A DNA stretch of 64,000 nt from Lepidodermella squamata (taxonomy: Eukaryota > Gastrotricha). How positions within the stretch are numbered: the stretch's first letter is position 1; each line of letters starts with the position of its first letter. The translations under genes were made by a program, and so were the position numbers. The notes below the pieces were generated by a model that was not told where the DNA came from, made no database searches, and saw nothing but the letters and a program-made list of their open reading frames with translations. The DNA lies in the NCBI GenBank assembly GCA_047495785.1, contig JBLDXI010000003.1, positions 4,216,001-4,280,000 on the forward strand, read 5' to 3'. Below, piece after piece: positions 31,176 through 42,845 of this stretch.

Positions 31176-32298
31176 ATGGCTAAACTTGACCAATTGGATC
31201 CACGTTGGATTGTTGAGTTTCGCCCTGACCACAACAATCCGAACAACTGGCATTGGGTGGAGAAAGACGCGTCTGAATGGTCTCGCACCAAGATTAAGGA
31301 GCTTCTGAAGAAGATTGTCGTGGGTGATGAGAAAATCGGCGAGTGTCGCATAAAAGACGTCACCGAGATTTCTGGTGACGTTACGGCAAACAACCGCAAA
31401 GGTAAACTCATTTTCCTGATCGACCTGAAGATTAAGATGGACTGGGAGGGCCGTGTCGGCGGCGACTCGACTGTTTACAAAGGCGAGGTTGTAATTCCTG
31501 AGTTTGATGACGTGAACGTAGACTCGTGCACGATGGAGTGTTCTGTCAAAGCTACCACCGACCCTGCGCTTATGCTCAAAGAAGTCATGCGTACGAAAGG
31601 TATCGATGCGGTCCGGGCTCAACTGGTAGAGTACTTGCGGTTATTAAGGGAAGAGTATAGTCGAGACTTAATTCTGCCCACGCCGAAAGATGCCTCTGCA
31701 AAGTCACCCCCTGTCGCGAAATCAGCCGCACCCGCCTCGTCTAGCAACGGCTCTCAAACCGTGGTTTCGGGGCAACAACCCGTAAAAATCGACTGCACAA
31801 GTCTGTCGTTCGAAGAAGTGTTTCGATGCCCGGCAACTCAAGTCTACATGGCGCTGACCGAAGAAGGTTCACTCAAGGCAATGTGCGGCGGCGAGGCGGA
31901 GGTGAATGCAGTGCCTGGCGGTCGGTTCTCCCTGTATAACGGTGCCATTCAGGGTGAATTCGTAAAACTCGAGCCTTTCAAGCGCATCGTGCAGCGGTGG
32001 CGTCTACGCACTTGGGGCAACGACGCGCATTACTCTGAAGTCACGATGACAATTAACGAAAGTAGCAGTGGCGACACTATCCTTCAATTGTCTCAAACAG
32101 GCGTTCCTACCAAATACTTAGAAGGTAAATTTATCTAACTATTTTGAGCTATTTGAGTTATCTGGAGGACTATATTTGGGCTCGTTATACAGCTATTAAA
32201 TATGTTTTTCTAATATTTCAGATACCAAGAACGGCTGGCATCGCAACTTCTTTGATCGCCTCAAAGCGGTACATGGTTTTGCGGCAATGATGATGTGA
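31176..32298 (+). CDS. AHSA1: AHA1, activator of Hsp90 ATPase
   Basis: Co-chaperone that binds the Hsp90 middle domain and stimulates ATP hydrolysis. Exons 31176-32124 and 32222-32298 give 341 residues (human 338). The N-terminal domain has the conserved NxNNWHW motif (NPNNWHWVEKDASEWS); the AHSA1 domain starts about residue 215 (LSFEEVFRCPATQVYMAL) with PGGRFSLYNGAIQGEFV and RWRLRTWG. The last exon gives NGWHRNFFDRLK. An in-frame upstream ATG at 31116 lies before a TTTTTAG acceptor at 31155-31156, so MAKLDQLDP at 31176 is the better start. Third in the plus-strand chain after DPH7. Confidence 0.93.
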
Positions 32299-32793
32299 TC
32301 ACGTATCTCGATGAAAGTCCTCGTCTCCTTCTGCTCTCTACCACATACCAGTCAATAATAAAAACAAAACATGCCTGAAATGTGTGCATGACCGCGAAAC
32401 TGTGTTATGTCTGTCTCCTTGGCGTGTTGCTGTTACAACGCTTCGATTGATAAAGTAGTAGCTCAGCAAAATTTCATTTCCTTCGCCACGAAACTATCGA
32501 TATTATTCCGCCAAAAATGATACGGCATCTCGTTTTATCTCGTACGAAATTTGGAAAATTTGACGAGAAAGTAGGCTTAGGAATGCACTACTGTATCAAA
32601 TTCGACTACCACATGAAAACACGCCCGTGTGTAAAACTACAAATTATGTTTTAGGAAATATTATTGCTGAAAAATGAATAAATTTTTTCAATTGATTTAC
32701 CCGTTTGCTCTTCGATGTTTTTTAGAGTTAATTTCTTACAACACAAATCAACTCAGGAAAATGCTCTGCGGAAGTTCGAGATAGCATCGCACC
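32299..32793. other. Intergenic between AHA1 and fucosyltransferase
   Basis: Short AT-rich gap with AATAAA-like motifs near 32350 and 32678. A TTTTTTAG acceptor at about 32726 may lead into the fucosyltransferase 5' leader. Confidence 0.5.
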
Positions 32794-34221
32794 ATGGTGG
32801 TAACTGGCAGCTCACCAGATAAAGCCCCATTACTCATCGCAAGCCCTGTTGCAAGTTTTTACACCAGGAAGATTTTCTCCAAAGTTATAAAATTTGCATC
32901 TTGGCGAGTGACTCAGTTCATTTTCATCTCTGCCTCATTGCTCATCTGTCTGCTGATTTACACAACTTTGAAAGGTTACTCCTCAGAAGTCGCTGAGATA
33001 TCATCAATTTCGAATGCGCCATCGGGAAACTCTACACACCACAAGCGAAAATTGATACTGTTTTGGACGAAGTGGTTTGACGACCCGTTTACAGATCTTT
33101 ATGATAATGGCGGGGTTGCGCCTTTCTTGAAACGCTGCCCGAAGGAGGAGATTTTCGCGAATTGTGAGCTTTCAAGTGACCGCCGTCACGTTAAAGAAGC
33201 CGATGCAGTCGTCTTTCACATACCCGATTTGGTCAACCAATTAAGCCTATTTGGTGGATATGATGTTCCGTCTTATCGCGCCGGTCACCAGCGATATGTC
33301 TTCTACAACCAGGAATCCCCTGTTCATACGCTTACTAGGTATTTCATTTCATCTGAGCCCTCCTTAATTTCTACTGTTTTGAATACTTACAGGCTGAGTG
33401 CTTTCGCCAATTTTTTCAACTGGACTATGACTTATCGGCGCGATAGCGACATTGCAGCTCCTTACGCTAGATTTCGCCATGTTGAATCTGAGACTGAAAA
33501 TTCTAGTCCATCGTTCTCACCGAACATGCTCGTCAACAAAACCGGCTGGGTCGCTTGGGTTGTTTCGCGTTGTTTCACTCACAGCCGCCGTGAACATTTC
33601 GTGAATGAGCTGAGGAAACACATACCTGTAGATATATGGGGCCGCTGCGGCTCGAAACCGTGCGGTGATAGTTGTTTTGATGAAATTCACAAAAAGTACC
33701 GATTTTACATATCGATTGAAAACTCACTTTGCACCGATTACGTGACCGAAAAATTCTTCTCTCGAATGCTAGGCCTTGACGCAGTCACCATAGTATTGCA
33801 GCCTCGTAATGTCTCGGGAACTTCGAAGGATAATTATGCTAGTATCTCACCTCCCGATTCCTACATTGACGCGTCGAAATTTGAATCGCCGAAAGCCCTC
33901 GCTGCGTATCTTCAACAAGTCGGAACAGATTCGTCGCTATTTTCGTCCTTCTTTAAATGGCGCAAAAATTTGACGGTTGTTCGAAATGATTTCGACCAGA
34001 TTTGCAGTCTGTGTAAAGCTCTGCAGAACGATTCATTGCCGCCTAAAGTATACTCGGATATTAAGGAGTGGTGGGTCGGTGGCACCAAGCGAAATCACGA
34101 CGGCTCGTTCGCCCTGGATGCGACCCCGTCTCATTGCCACCCTGGTGCGGAATACAACTCGGAAGGAATGGCGGCATACCCAGCCTATAAAACTCCATTT
34201 TTCATACACATACAAAGCTGA
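32794..34221 (+). CDS. Alpha-1,3-fucosyltransferase (GT10)
   Basis: Golgi type II membrane enzyme moving fucose from GDP-fucose onto N-acetylglucosamine of glycans. Exons 32794-33338 and 33393-34221 give 457 residues. Residues 39-59 form the signal anchor. The acceptor domain includes ILFWTKWFDDPF; the donor domain has FYISIENSLCTDYVTEKFF, the GT10 signature, then PPDSYIDASKFESPKALAAYL. The 54-nt intron is a multiple of three with no stop, so the gene also reads as an uninterrupted frame; splicing out restores THTLTRLSAFANFFNWTMTY, matching the family's R...FNWTMTYR segment. The linkage (core versus antenna) cannot be inferred. Confidence 0.92.
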   Translation: MVVTGSSPDKAPLLIASPVASFYTRKIFSKVIKFASWRVTQFIFISASLLICLLIYTTLKGYSSEVAEISSISNAPSGNSTHHKRKLILFWTKWFDDPFTDLYDNGGVAPFLKRCPKEEIFANCELSSDRRHVKEADAVVFHIPDLVNQLSLFGGYDVPSYRAGHQRYVFYNQESPVHTLTRYFISSEPSLISTVLNTYRLSAFANFFNWTMTYRRDSDIAAPYARFRHVESETENSSPSFSPNMLVNKTGWVAWVVSRCFTHSRREHFVNELRKHIPVDIWGRCGSKPCGDSCFDEIHKKYRFYISIENSLCTDYVTEKFFSRMLGLDAVTIVLQPRNVSGTSKDNYASISPPDSYIDASKFESPKALAAYLQQVGTDSSLFSSFFKWRKNLTVVRNDFDQICSLCKALQNDSLPPKVYSDIKEWWVGGTKRNHDGSFALDATPSHCHPGAEYNSEGMAAYPAYKTPFFIHIQS

Positions 34222-35469
34222 TTTGATTGAGTTGTGAGAACACCTTATTCATACTCTTATGCATTTTGAAAGTGTGATACTTTATACATTGTTTCGCTTT
34301 TATCAAATCTTCCTGCTTCCCTGCATTACTCAGCTACCATTTTTTTATTGACTGGTCTTTCAAATGTTTTATGAAATCAATCGCTGGCAATATAGTACTC
34401 TTCTACCTGCTGAAATGCTTATGAAATCAAAATTATCTGTTTGCCATGCATGTGTGGCGACAAATCGGTTCGCGACTATTGCATCCGTAAACTTTGCGGC
34501 CCGACAATTACGTCCAAAGACATTCTAGCCAAAAAATGTGAGCGACAAAACAGTCCTATTTTGCATAATTTAGGCGACAATTTAGCTGGCGACATTTACG
34601 ACGGCCACAATAGCGCTCTGCTGAAATTATGAACATTATTTGCATGATATAGTCTATATTATTTCGTGTCGAAAAATTATTAAGTTATTTTTAAATTATT
34701 AAAATTAAGGCTAGAACATCGTGGGACGTATTTGTCGGGCGCCAAGTTAACCGGCGGATTAGTCGGGGCGTATTTGTCACCCAACCGCAGTGTGATCTAC
34801 CCGCTTTTTTGCGTGTTTGATAACCCGTTGAAAATAGTGTGCTTGTTGAAGTGATTTTACGTTTTGCTCTCACGTTTTTTTTTACCACGAATGCTATCCT
34901 TTTTTTGATTTTTTGTGAAATGATTGCTTGCACCATAACGTTTTTACGAATCGCATATATGGAATCAAAGGCGAATAAAATACCTGGAGGTTTCCAAGAT
35001 ATAAGTGGTGTTATTCTCAAAATGGAAGTCCTTCTGGACGCTTCGAACCTGCCTACAGTGAGTCGGGGTTTTGTTCGTAATCAGAGAATGCTTCTGAAAA
35101 AGTCAGCGGAAAGATATGCGGCGCCGAGCCAACTAAGGCAATAGTGCACAGGCTATTTTCTCGAGGCAAGCCTAAAAAATGACGTGTGGCAAATTTAGAT
35201 AAATATGCCTAGCGATTATACAGCAATTCAGTTGTACGTAGTTCACGAATTGAAGATATCGAGAAAAACGAACTTGCATCGCCAGTGATTATTTAACCTA
35301 GCAAAGCAATAAAGCGATAAAAAGTAGCAGGTGTCCGCTGTGAACTAAAGCAGATTTGATAACGATTGCGGGAATTCCCAAGGCGGATAAAATGCCTACC
35401 TATTTAAGCTTAGAAAATCCAGAATAATGCATTTCTCCAACTTATACACTCGCAAGACCTTTCTTATTC
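34222..35469. other. Intergenic with repeated short motifs
   Basis: No gene supported. Around 34450-34790 the motif GGCGACAA/TTTGTCG recurs in both orientations and GTTAACCGGCGG occurs once, suggesting a decayed mobile-element remnant. AT-rich elsewhere. Confidence 0.4.
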
Positions 35470-36602
35470 ATGACCTTTCTTTGTAGCCTGCTTACCCTTT
35501 TCATATTGTGCTTGGCGCAAACATGGGGCAGCCCAACAAAGCCAGCGTTGAGTTCGAATTTTCCATCTGTTTCGGTAACTACCCCGGAAGTTTTACCTGA
35601 GCCTAAGTCGCTGCTGGTTGGGTCTTTCAACCTGTGGATTTGGGGGAAGTCGAAGCTGCAGAAGAAGAATATTACTGATGTGATTGTCAACATTATTCTG
35701 CGATATGATCTGATCGCCCGTTAGTTCCCTATTCATTTTCAAGATTCCAAGACTATTACACAGTTTCTATGATTTTCAAGTGCAAGAAATTCGAGATGTA
35801 AGCAATTTTTCGGCCAACGAGTTGAAGCGAATGGTTCAGGAGAAAGATCCCGACTATGAATTTGTAGTCAGTGGTCACCTGGGTCGCAGCAGCTCGAAAG
35901 AGCAATATTCGTTCTTTTACCGCAAAAGCAAAGTTAGCCAAACCGATGTATGGCAGTACCCGGACAAAGATGATTACTTCGAGAGGCCGCCATACTTCAT
36001 GCGCTTTACTACCGAAATAGATTATCCATATGGAGCAATCGACATTGCTTTCGCGAACGTCCACACCAAACCAGAGACCACGGTTTACGAGTTAGGGAAC
36101 ATGACCAAGGTATATGATGACATTTATTGGAAATGGAAACCCGCCGTCGTCTTATTTGGAGGTAATTAAAGTAATAAAAGCAGGGCTGAACATTGAGATA
36201 TTTCGTTACACAGGAGACATGAATGCGGATTGCAACTATGTACCCGCATCGAAATGGTCGAGTATTCCATTTTGGACTAATTCAACGTTCGTTTGGCTCA
36301 TTGACAACTCGACCGATACCACAGTCGCATCTCGACAATGCGCTTGTGAGGATGATTAAAAAAAGATGCAACTAAGCAATTTTTTGACTGTTTCTTCTAT
36401 AGATGATCGGTTTGTTGCTGTAGGGAAAAAACTGATGGTTTCCCTTGTTCCCGACACGGCTACGTCATGGCTTTACTACAAGGACATGGGATTCTCTGTT
36501 GAAGAAGCAAAAACGGTTTCCGATCACTTCCCGATTGAGTTTCGATTTTTTTCGAACTGGTTTTACCCGAATGCTGCTGGGCCTAAAACAAGCCAAATAT
36601 AA
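35470..36602 (+). CDS. Secreted DNase I-family endonuclease
   Basis: Exons 35470-35719, 35781-36161, 36214-36345 and 36403-36602 give 320 residues. A signal peptide (MTFLCSLLTLFILCLAQTWG) precedes the endonuclease fold. Catalytic residues of bovine DNase I are all present: Glu in LQEIRD (about 86), Glu in SSKEQYSFFYR (about 124), His in ANVHTKPE, Asp/Asn in GGDMNAD, Asp in CAYDRF and His in SDHFPIEF. The disulphide pair equivalent to bovine C173-C209 (NADC, QCAYD) is kept. The donor inside CGCTT|GTGAGG is needed to restore CAYD; without it the frame ends early. Likely an extracellular or digestive Ca/Mg nuclease. Family members are patchy in Ecdysozoa. Confidence 0.9.
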
Positions 36603-37631
36603 TCTATAACTGACAGACTTTTTTCGTCAGTTTTCCTGGTGCTAATTTTAAATATTCACCTTGTTTAATCATAATATGTTTCTGGTGATGCCATGAACGG
36701 GCATGACGCAATGCGGGCAACAAAGTAGCACCATGGTGTTGACATGAAATGTTCCTTATTATCAAGTGCTTCAAATTGTTCAGTCTCAGCGTCATCATTG
36801 GAGAGAATTTTTAGCGGAGGGATTAAAAGTAAAATTTCCTGTTAATAAAAAGGATTCGAATTTCTGGGATTGGGCTTGGACTTGGGCTTGGAAAATCATA
36901 CGATGGAGGCCGCAAGATTTTTCACCTATTGCGGAAATATTGGATCAAGCCTGTTGTCTTCGTGGGCGGGTAAATTTATCTGCTGACTGTCATTTGCAAG
37001 AAGATTCGGCCACAACTCGCAGCTGGCAGGTTCATTCCAAGATAAAAGAATTTCAGTGCTAAGATATTCCCCCGCAGCTCACAAGATCATCTTCTCAAAC
37101 CTCAAACTTTGCAAACCATCACTTTCCTTTTATGCCTACCTCAAAGTGTAAGTGGATATTTTTTGCTTTGCGGTGAACTGGCAGTAGGTCTAGACACCCA
37201 AACTGTTGAACCAAAAATTTCCAGCTAATTTGCAAGCGGATTGATATTTTAATATTATATACTCTTGAATGAAAAAAAGCATATTTTGCTTCGATTCACA
37301 TGTTCCGGTGCAGTTTACGTTGGAATTCAGAACGAAGTCATGAATGACCACGCATGAAAGCGCAGTTGTGTTTCTTTTTCGCCGCGAATCGAGTTGTTGC
37401 CACGCGACCATGGACGAGGATGAATGACAGCGACGTTTCCGAAAATTGATTACACGCCGATTGGCCCGTATGCGAGGCGGGTTTTGAGTAGCATGCTGTA
37501 TGTTTTCTTATTTTTTTGCAAACAAGGATACTTTAATCGATGATTGAAAATTTTGTTTCTAAAAATCACCTTTATAATGTTTCGTTTTTTGCTTAGAATA
37601 GCACTTACATTTCCGTGATTTTTTTTGCAGA
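36603..37631. other. Intergenic stretch, no gene seen
   Basis: No splice-supported exon. It ends in TTTTTTGCAG directly before the next gene's ATG, a strong 3' splice site that could be a trans-splice acceptor or the end of a 5' untranslated-region intron. Confidence 0.45.
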
Positions 37632-38329
37632 ATGGCAAGCTCTCGTATAGGAACAGCCAAGTCTGGAGCAGCTCAATTTTCCGCTACAATCGGGCACTCA
37701 TCAAGCACTTCCCAGTCAACATTACCTCAAAACATTTTAGCTAGCGTCATGAATTTAACGGGCTCCAGCGAACCTGAAAAAGCGCCACCGACATTTTTCA
37801 TCGTTCATTATGGAGGTTAGATTTTGATCTTGGGAAATGCTGCAGTTTACATTGCCTTGAACTCATAGCTAATAAGAAAGTCGTTCTCAATATCAATTGC
37901 CGTTGCGATATGCTGGAACAGACAATTCGACAAAAATGCCTTATCCCGGCTTCAAGTAAAACAACTTTAGTTAACAGCCGTGCAATAATTTCTCCGCAAT
38001 TTCAGCCGATTTCGAAGTTATAGACCCGGATGGCCTTATAGTCAATTTCAGCGGCGGACCTCAACGAGCAGATTTCTTACGCAATCGTTGCCTTTACGTC
38101 GTCCTTCAAAGTGAGAAAATTCCGTGTGATTTTAGTCGCATTTTTGACGTCAAACTTTACAGGGCTACCTACACGCCAATACGTCCCGCTATTGGAAAAT
38201 TTCGAAAAACTGCACCCGGTTCTAGCTGCTCGCTTGCGTGAAATTAACGACAAAATGCAAGAGCAGCCTTCGAAAACAACGGGACCTCAAAAATCCCGCA
38301 ACGCCACATCCAGCACATCGAAATTTTGA
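37632..38329 (+). CDS. CXorf65-like conserved protein
   Basis: Four-exon model 37632-37815, 37869-37955, 38006-38110 and 38163-38329 gives 180 residues. The core FFIVHYGANKKVVLNINC then RCDMLEQTIRQKC ... DFEVIDPDGLIVNF ... FLRNRCLYVVLQR ... YVPLLENFEKLHP lines up with human CXorf65 (FIFIKHGDNQQFLVNTNC, ETGTMKLLF, FLTARGTYYVCKVERG, FVPLLKNPEPEL). The second exon is too short for ORF scanning and was found because phase 1 is conserved at each junction and it fills the gap in the alignment. No biochemical function is known for the family. TTTTTTGCAG|A precedes the ATG by one base. Confidence 0.65.
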
Positions 38330-38623
38330 AATCAAAACGACATTATTTTATTCTCGTTTTTTTTATAGAAAAATTCCAAATTTTATAGTACAAAATTTTT
38401 CAGCTAATCATTGAGGTAGCCATAGATCCGTGGCAGCTGATAATAAAATTGCGCCTGGTGAAATGCAACAAATGTTGTGCTCTGAAAAGAATAGGTCAGG
38501 AACGAACAGTGGTTGAGAATAATGAGATTAAAGGCAGTTCAACAGGAAAAATCATGTCTGAGAGGTAGGTATTATTGCATCACAGTCGGATTAATTTCAC
38601 AGGGTTGTATCGCATCGCAAATG
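38330..38623. other. Convergent 3' gap
   Basis: The 294-nt gap between the plus-strand CXorf65-like gene and minus-strand SAS-6, both ending here. Nothing else seen. Confidence 0.5.
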
Positions 38624-41071
38624 TCAATTCTTTGATGTTGCCGGTGTTGCGAAGTAGGCGTGCTGGTTGAGGGCGAGTGGATTACCGGACTGAGGCGACG
38701 GGCGCTGTTGATTGCTGTTAGACGGCGCCGTTGTCACAGAAGCCGCCGTCGCAGCGAAATGGCGCGAAAGAAGAGAGGGCGGCGCGTTGCTGGCTGGGGC
38801 AGGTGGAGCGCCGTTCCCGCCCAGGGCTGAAGCAGATGCCGAGGATCGACGCAACATGCCCGTCGCCGTAGTGACTGCTGTTGCAGGTTGGAAATACTTT
38901 GCGTCTAGCGGCTGGTCAGCAGAGCTGGAAAATAGATAAAAACTTTGAAATAACAAGTACAAAAAATCCCATGACGGAAAAGAAAATCGATTATAAGAAC
39001 AGATACCCAAGTCGAAACACAAAGAAAAAAATTGGGAATTAATAAATTAGAATAAATTAAGGATTAAGAAATCTTAAGGAATAAATTTTTCAAATCATAA
39101 ATTACAGCAAAATTCAATGGATACAATTTTTATAGACGTGTCAAATTCAAATAATTCAATAGTCGTGAGAAGTCGAAAATTTTAAGAAAATAGAGGACTC
39201 ACTTTCTGTCGGTTAGAGGTGCCCTTGTAATTCCAGAAGGGGATAGACGCGAGCGTTCATCCATAAATTTTGGCACCGGAGAAACCTGGGGCAGCTCTTC
39301 GCCCATCCCGTCCATATTCATGTTGTTCGAATCATCTCCAGCTTGGAAAGTCACCTTCTTCTGAAAATGAGCCCAATAAATCATAAATTCAAAGAACTAA
39401 AATGTAGGCCTTACCAAAGTGGAGCGGTGGCTTGAAGCAGATGATACTGACATAGGCGGTGTGTTCTGGTAATTCGTACCAAGTTGCCGTTCGATCAATT
39501 GCTTATTCAGATAGCTAATCATATTTTCATTGGTGTCCAATTGCTTCTTCAAATCTTCCTTCTGCGAAACCATGTCATCAACTTCTTTTCGCAACAACTT
39601 CAACTGGTCTTCTTTCATTGCAACTTGACTGTTCAAATCCACGATATTTCGCTTCAATTGATCAGCGGCTGATTCCGCGTCTTTAAGCTTAGTTTCCTGA
39701 GCCTGCGCAACTTCGACACCTAATCGGACCTTTTCACGAAGTCCTTTGTTGTCCTCGTGAAGTTTCGGGATGATTTCATTGGCCTTCCGAACTTCAGCCT
39801 TCAACATTTTCACCGCATTTTCTTGTTTCGCGATTTGGGCCCGGGCTTGTTCGAGTGCTTCCTCTAAACCATGCTTCTGATCGCGTTCTGCATCAACCAG
39901 CTGTTGGCAGCGCGATAAACTCGACTCTTTATCCCTTAATTGCTCAACTATCGCGTCCAATTTCGTCCTCAGTCGCTCGACTTCTTTCTCGAGTTGATGT
40001 TTTTCGGAGGTCAAAGTTGACACTTCTTTCTTATAACTAGCTAAATCTCGACTAGCACCATCGAGTTCCTCTTTGTAGGTGCTAGCTTTACTCTGCCACT
40101 CACGAACACTTAATTTGAGGGAGTGGTATTTTTCGCTCAGCTCCTTCGCGTCATGGGCAGCTTCCTTATGCCTGCCCTCCAGTTCGCGAACAATTTTAGC
40201 GTGAGCTTGTTCCCAAGTCTCGCGATCTCGATCAAATCTTTGCTGTAAAGCTAGCCTTTCAGAAGCCGATTTCTCGCGTTCTTCCTCCAGAGATTTTTCA
40301 TAACGCTGGATGATTTCGGAATCTCGGGATAGGCCATCATTTCGTAGGCGATCAATTTCTGCCGATTTTACAGCTAATAATTGCTGGGCTGAAGCTAATT
40401 GCCCACCCAGTGTTTCGCTAACTCGATTCAGCTGCTTTCGCAACTCTGTCGAGTCCTGTTTCGAGGTCTTCAAACACTCGGCTAAATAGCGTTTGATCTC
40501 ACGATCGCCAGCTGGCATAACTCGAAGAGCAAGGTGAACAAGATGTTTGAACGGGTTTGTCTCGACAAAATGCATCACAAGCGGCTGGTTGTTCTGTTGT
40601 ATCGAGCCAGGGGTTGGGATGGTATTGCTAGAATTGACTAATTGAAGCACGTAGCGCGGGACTTCGGCGTGTTGTTCGCTAATGCATGTCTTCAGGAGTT
40701 CGACCAATTTCTGAGGAAAAGCGCCGAAATCAACCAGGAGGCCTTGGTCAGACTTCAACCTGAAACAGTTCATCAAAATAAATTAAAACATTTAACGATA
40801 AATGGACTTACGATACGAATTCATCTTCTCCAAGACGAAGTGAGAAGAGGAAGAAGGGGTCGCCTTCCTCAGTCAATCGAACAACCAGTTCCTTCTTCTG
40901 GGTTGAAGAATCGCAAACAACTTCAACGGTTACGTTGATTTCTTTTCTGTAAAATAGGAACGGTTCTGTAATTTCAACCTCGAATTGAAGGCGGAAATGT
41001 TACTTTGATGTCGTTGTGTGATCACTGGTTCTGAATTGGCAATGAACAGGTTGCGAGAAGAGGACATCCAT
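38624..41071 (-). CDS. SASS6: SAS-6, centriole cartwheel protein
   Basis: Builds the ninefold cartwheel hub of new centrioles. Exons 41071-41004, 40946-40812, 40759-39415, 39360-39203 and 38924-38624 give 668 residues, close to human (657) and longer than C. elegans SAS-6 (492). The N-terminal head (about 1-165) contains PRYVLQLV and the signature VETNPFKHLVHLALRVMPAGD; a long coiled coil follows (about 170-465, ending ENMISYLNKQLIERQ), then a disordered Ser/Pro/Ala tail. Two short first exons were placed by phase (both junctions phase 2); the in-frame MMNCFR reading before exon 3 is intronic. Ribonucleotide reductase lies 408 nt upstream on the same strand. Confidence 0.92.
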
Positions 41072-41479
41072 ATTGAACTGCGATATTTAAACGTCTAGCA
41101 ACACACCCAATTTCAATTAAATTGTGCTGGAAAAAGTCAGTGCAGTTTTCTACAAAACGAGCTGCTTTTATTCCTCACGAAGACAAATTTTCATCAAAAA
41201 CAAGACAACGCAGCGATTAAATTGAAGCAAAAGCATGCGTCTACACTTATTCCAAAGTTAATGTTATCAAATGGCGTTGGTCTGAAAAAAATTAAGGAAG
41301 ACAGCTTTAAGCATAAGCAAAATATCGGCTCGTAACAAAGGCTTGTATGCAGATAAACTGTGTGAAATTACAATGTTACAATCAATACATGACTTATGGG
41401 AAGAAACTAATAACAGGTATGAATTGGAAAAAATTAGTATCAAAAGCGTCAACGATTGTTAGTGAGAAACGAACGCAGC
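41072..41479. other. Intergenic between RNR R2 and SAS-6
   Basis: AT-rich 408-nt gap; likely 3' untranslated region of RNR R2 and the SAS-6 promoter. No gene seen. Confidence 0.5.
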
Positions 41480-42845
41480 TCAAAAGTCTTCGTCGATCGA
41501 GAACTTGTGGTCATCTGGCTTCTTTGGGTCTTTCTTGGCCGAGCCCATGACACCCATCTTCTGATACTCACCGACCTTCTTTTCGAAGAAGTTGGTCTTG
41601 CCTTCGAGTGAGATGTTTTCCATGAAGTCAAACGGATTGGTTGACTTGTAGATTTTGGGGCAATCAAGCTCGACAAGGAGGCGGTCGGCGACGAACTCGA
41701 TGTATTGCTTCATCAGGGTGCAGTTGATGCCGATCAGAGCGACAGGCAGAGCATCAGTCAGAAATTCTTGTTCGATTTTGACTGCTTCACGAATGATTTC
41801 AGTAATACGATCAACGCTCGGCCGTTTCATCAAGTGGCGGAACATAAGGCAGGCAAAGTCAGTGTGCAAGCCCTGTGCAATGAGTCATGTGCAGTGAATG
41901 AATGAAAATAATTGAATGTACAAACCTCGTCACGGCTGATGAGCTCGTTGCTGAAAGTCAAGCCAGGCATCAGACCACGCTTTTTCAGCCAGAAGATGGA
42001 AGCGAATGAGCCACTGAAGAAAATGCCCTCGACCGCGGCAAAAGCGACAACGCGCTCACCAAATGAAGCTTCACGGTCGCCGATCCAACGGAGGGCCCAG
42101 TCAGCCTTTTGGCGAACACAGGGCAGTGTCTCGATAGCATTGAAGAGGAAGTCTCTGGATAATTAAAGAGTATGAAGCACTTATCAGTCTAAAGCATAAG
42201 GCTCTTACCTTTCCTGTGGATCCTTGACGTAGGTGTCGATGAGAAGGCTGTACATCTCGGAGTGGATGTTTTCGATGGCCATTTGAAAGCCGTAGAAGCA
42301 TCTGGCTTCAGGCACCTGGACTTCTTGGGCGAATCGTTCAACAAGATTCTCATTGACGATGCCATCACTGGCGGCGAAGAACGCAAGAACATGAGTGATG
42401 AAGTGGCGTTCATCAGGCTTCAGCTTCTCCCAGTCATTGAGATCCTTAGACAGATCGACCTCCTCGGCAGTCCAGAAGGACGCTTCCGCTTTCTTGTACA
42501 TCTGCCAGATGTCGGGATATTGGATAGGCAGAATGACGAAGCGACGAGTGTTCTCGCGCAGCAGAGGCTCCTCGCTATCGAATACCTTCTTGGCGGGAGA
42601 ACCAACGGATCCAAAGCTTAGATGTTGGACCATTTTAGTGGCACTCTTGACATCAGCGGTAGATTTATTTTCCGACGCCGGCGAACGGTCAGTGAAGTTG
42701 TTCAACGCGGTAGAAAATTTCGTCGGGCTGCCAAAGATGTTCTAAATCAAGAAATAATCATTAGTGTCTGTGGCCTCAAGATAAGGTAAAGACAAACCGT
42801 TTGAACGACAGTTTCGTTTTTCTCACCAAGGACTTTTCCAGGCAT
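41480..42845 (-). CDS. RRM2: Ribonucleotide reductase small subunit R2
   Basis: Supplies the tyrosyl radical for dNTP synthesis with the R1 subunit. Exons 42845-42798, 42741-42209, 42154-41926 and 41872-41480 give 400 residues. Radical and diiron residues are intact: D142 (AASDGIV), E173 and H176 (IENIHSEM), radical Y180, then [10 protein letters not shown] and the later ligand helix [10 protein letters not shown]. The C-terminal FSIDEDF matches the R1-binding tail (mouse FTLDADF). The N-terminal Ser/Thr-rich extension is variable as usual. Class Ia aerobic enzyme, cytosolic. Confidence 0.95.

Noticed and set aside
40759-40776. MMNCF start of a SAS-6 ORF
   Set aside because: These codons lie before a GTTTCAG acceptor and are intronic; the true N-terminus is on two upstream short exons.
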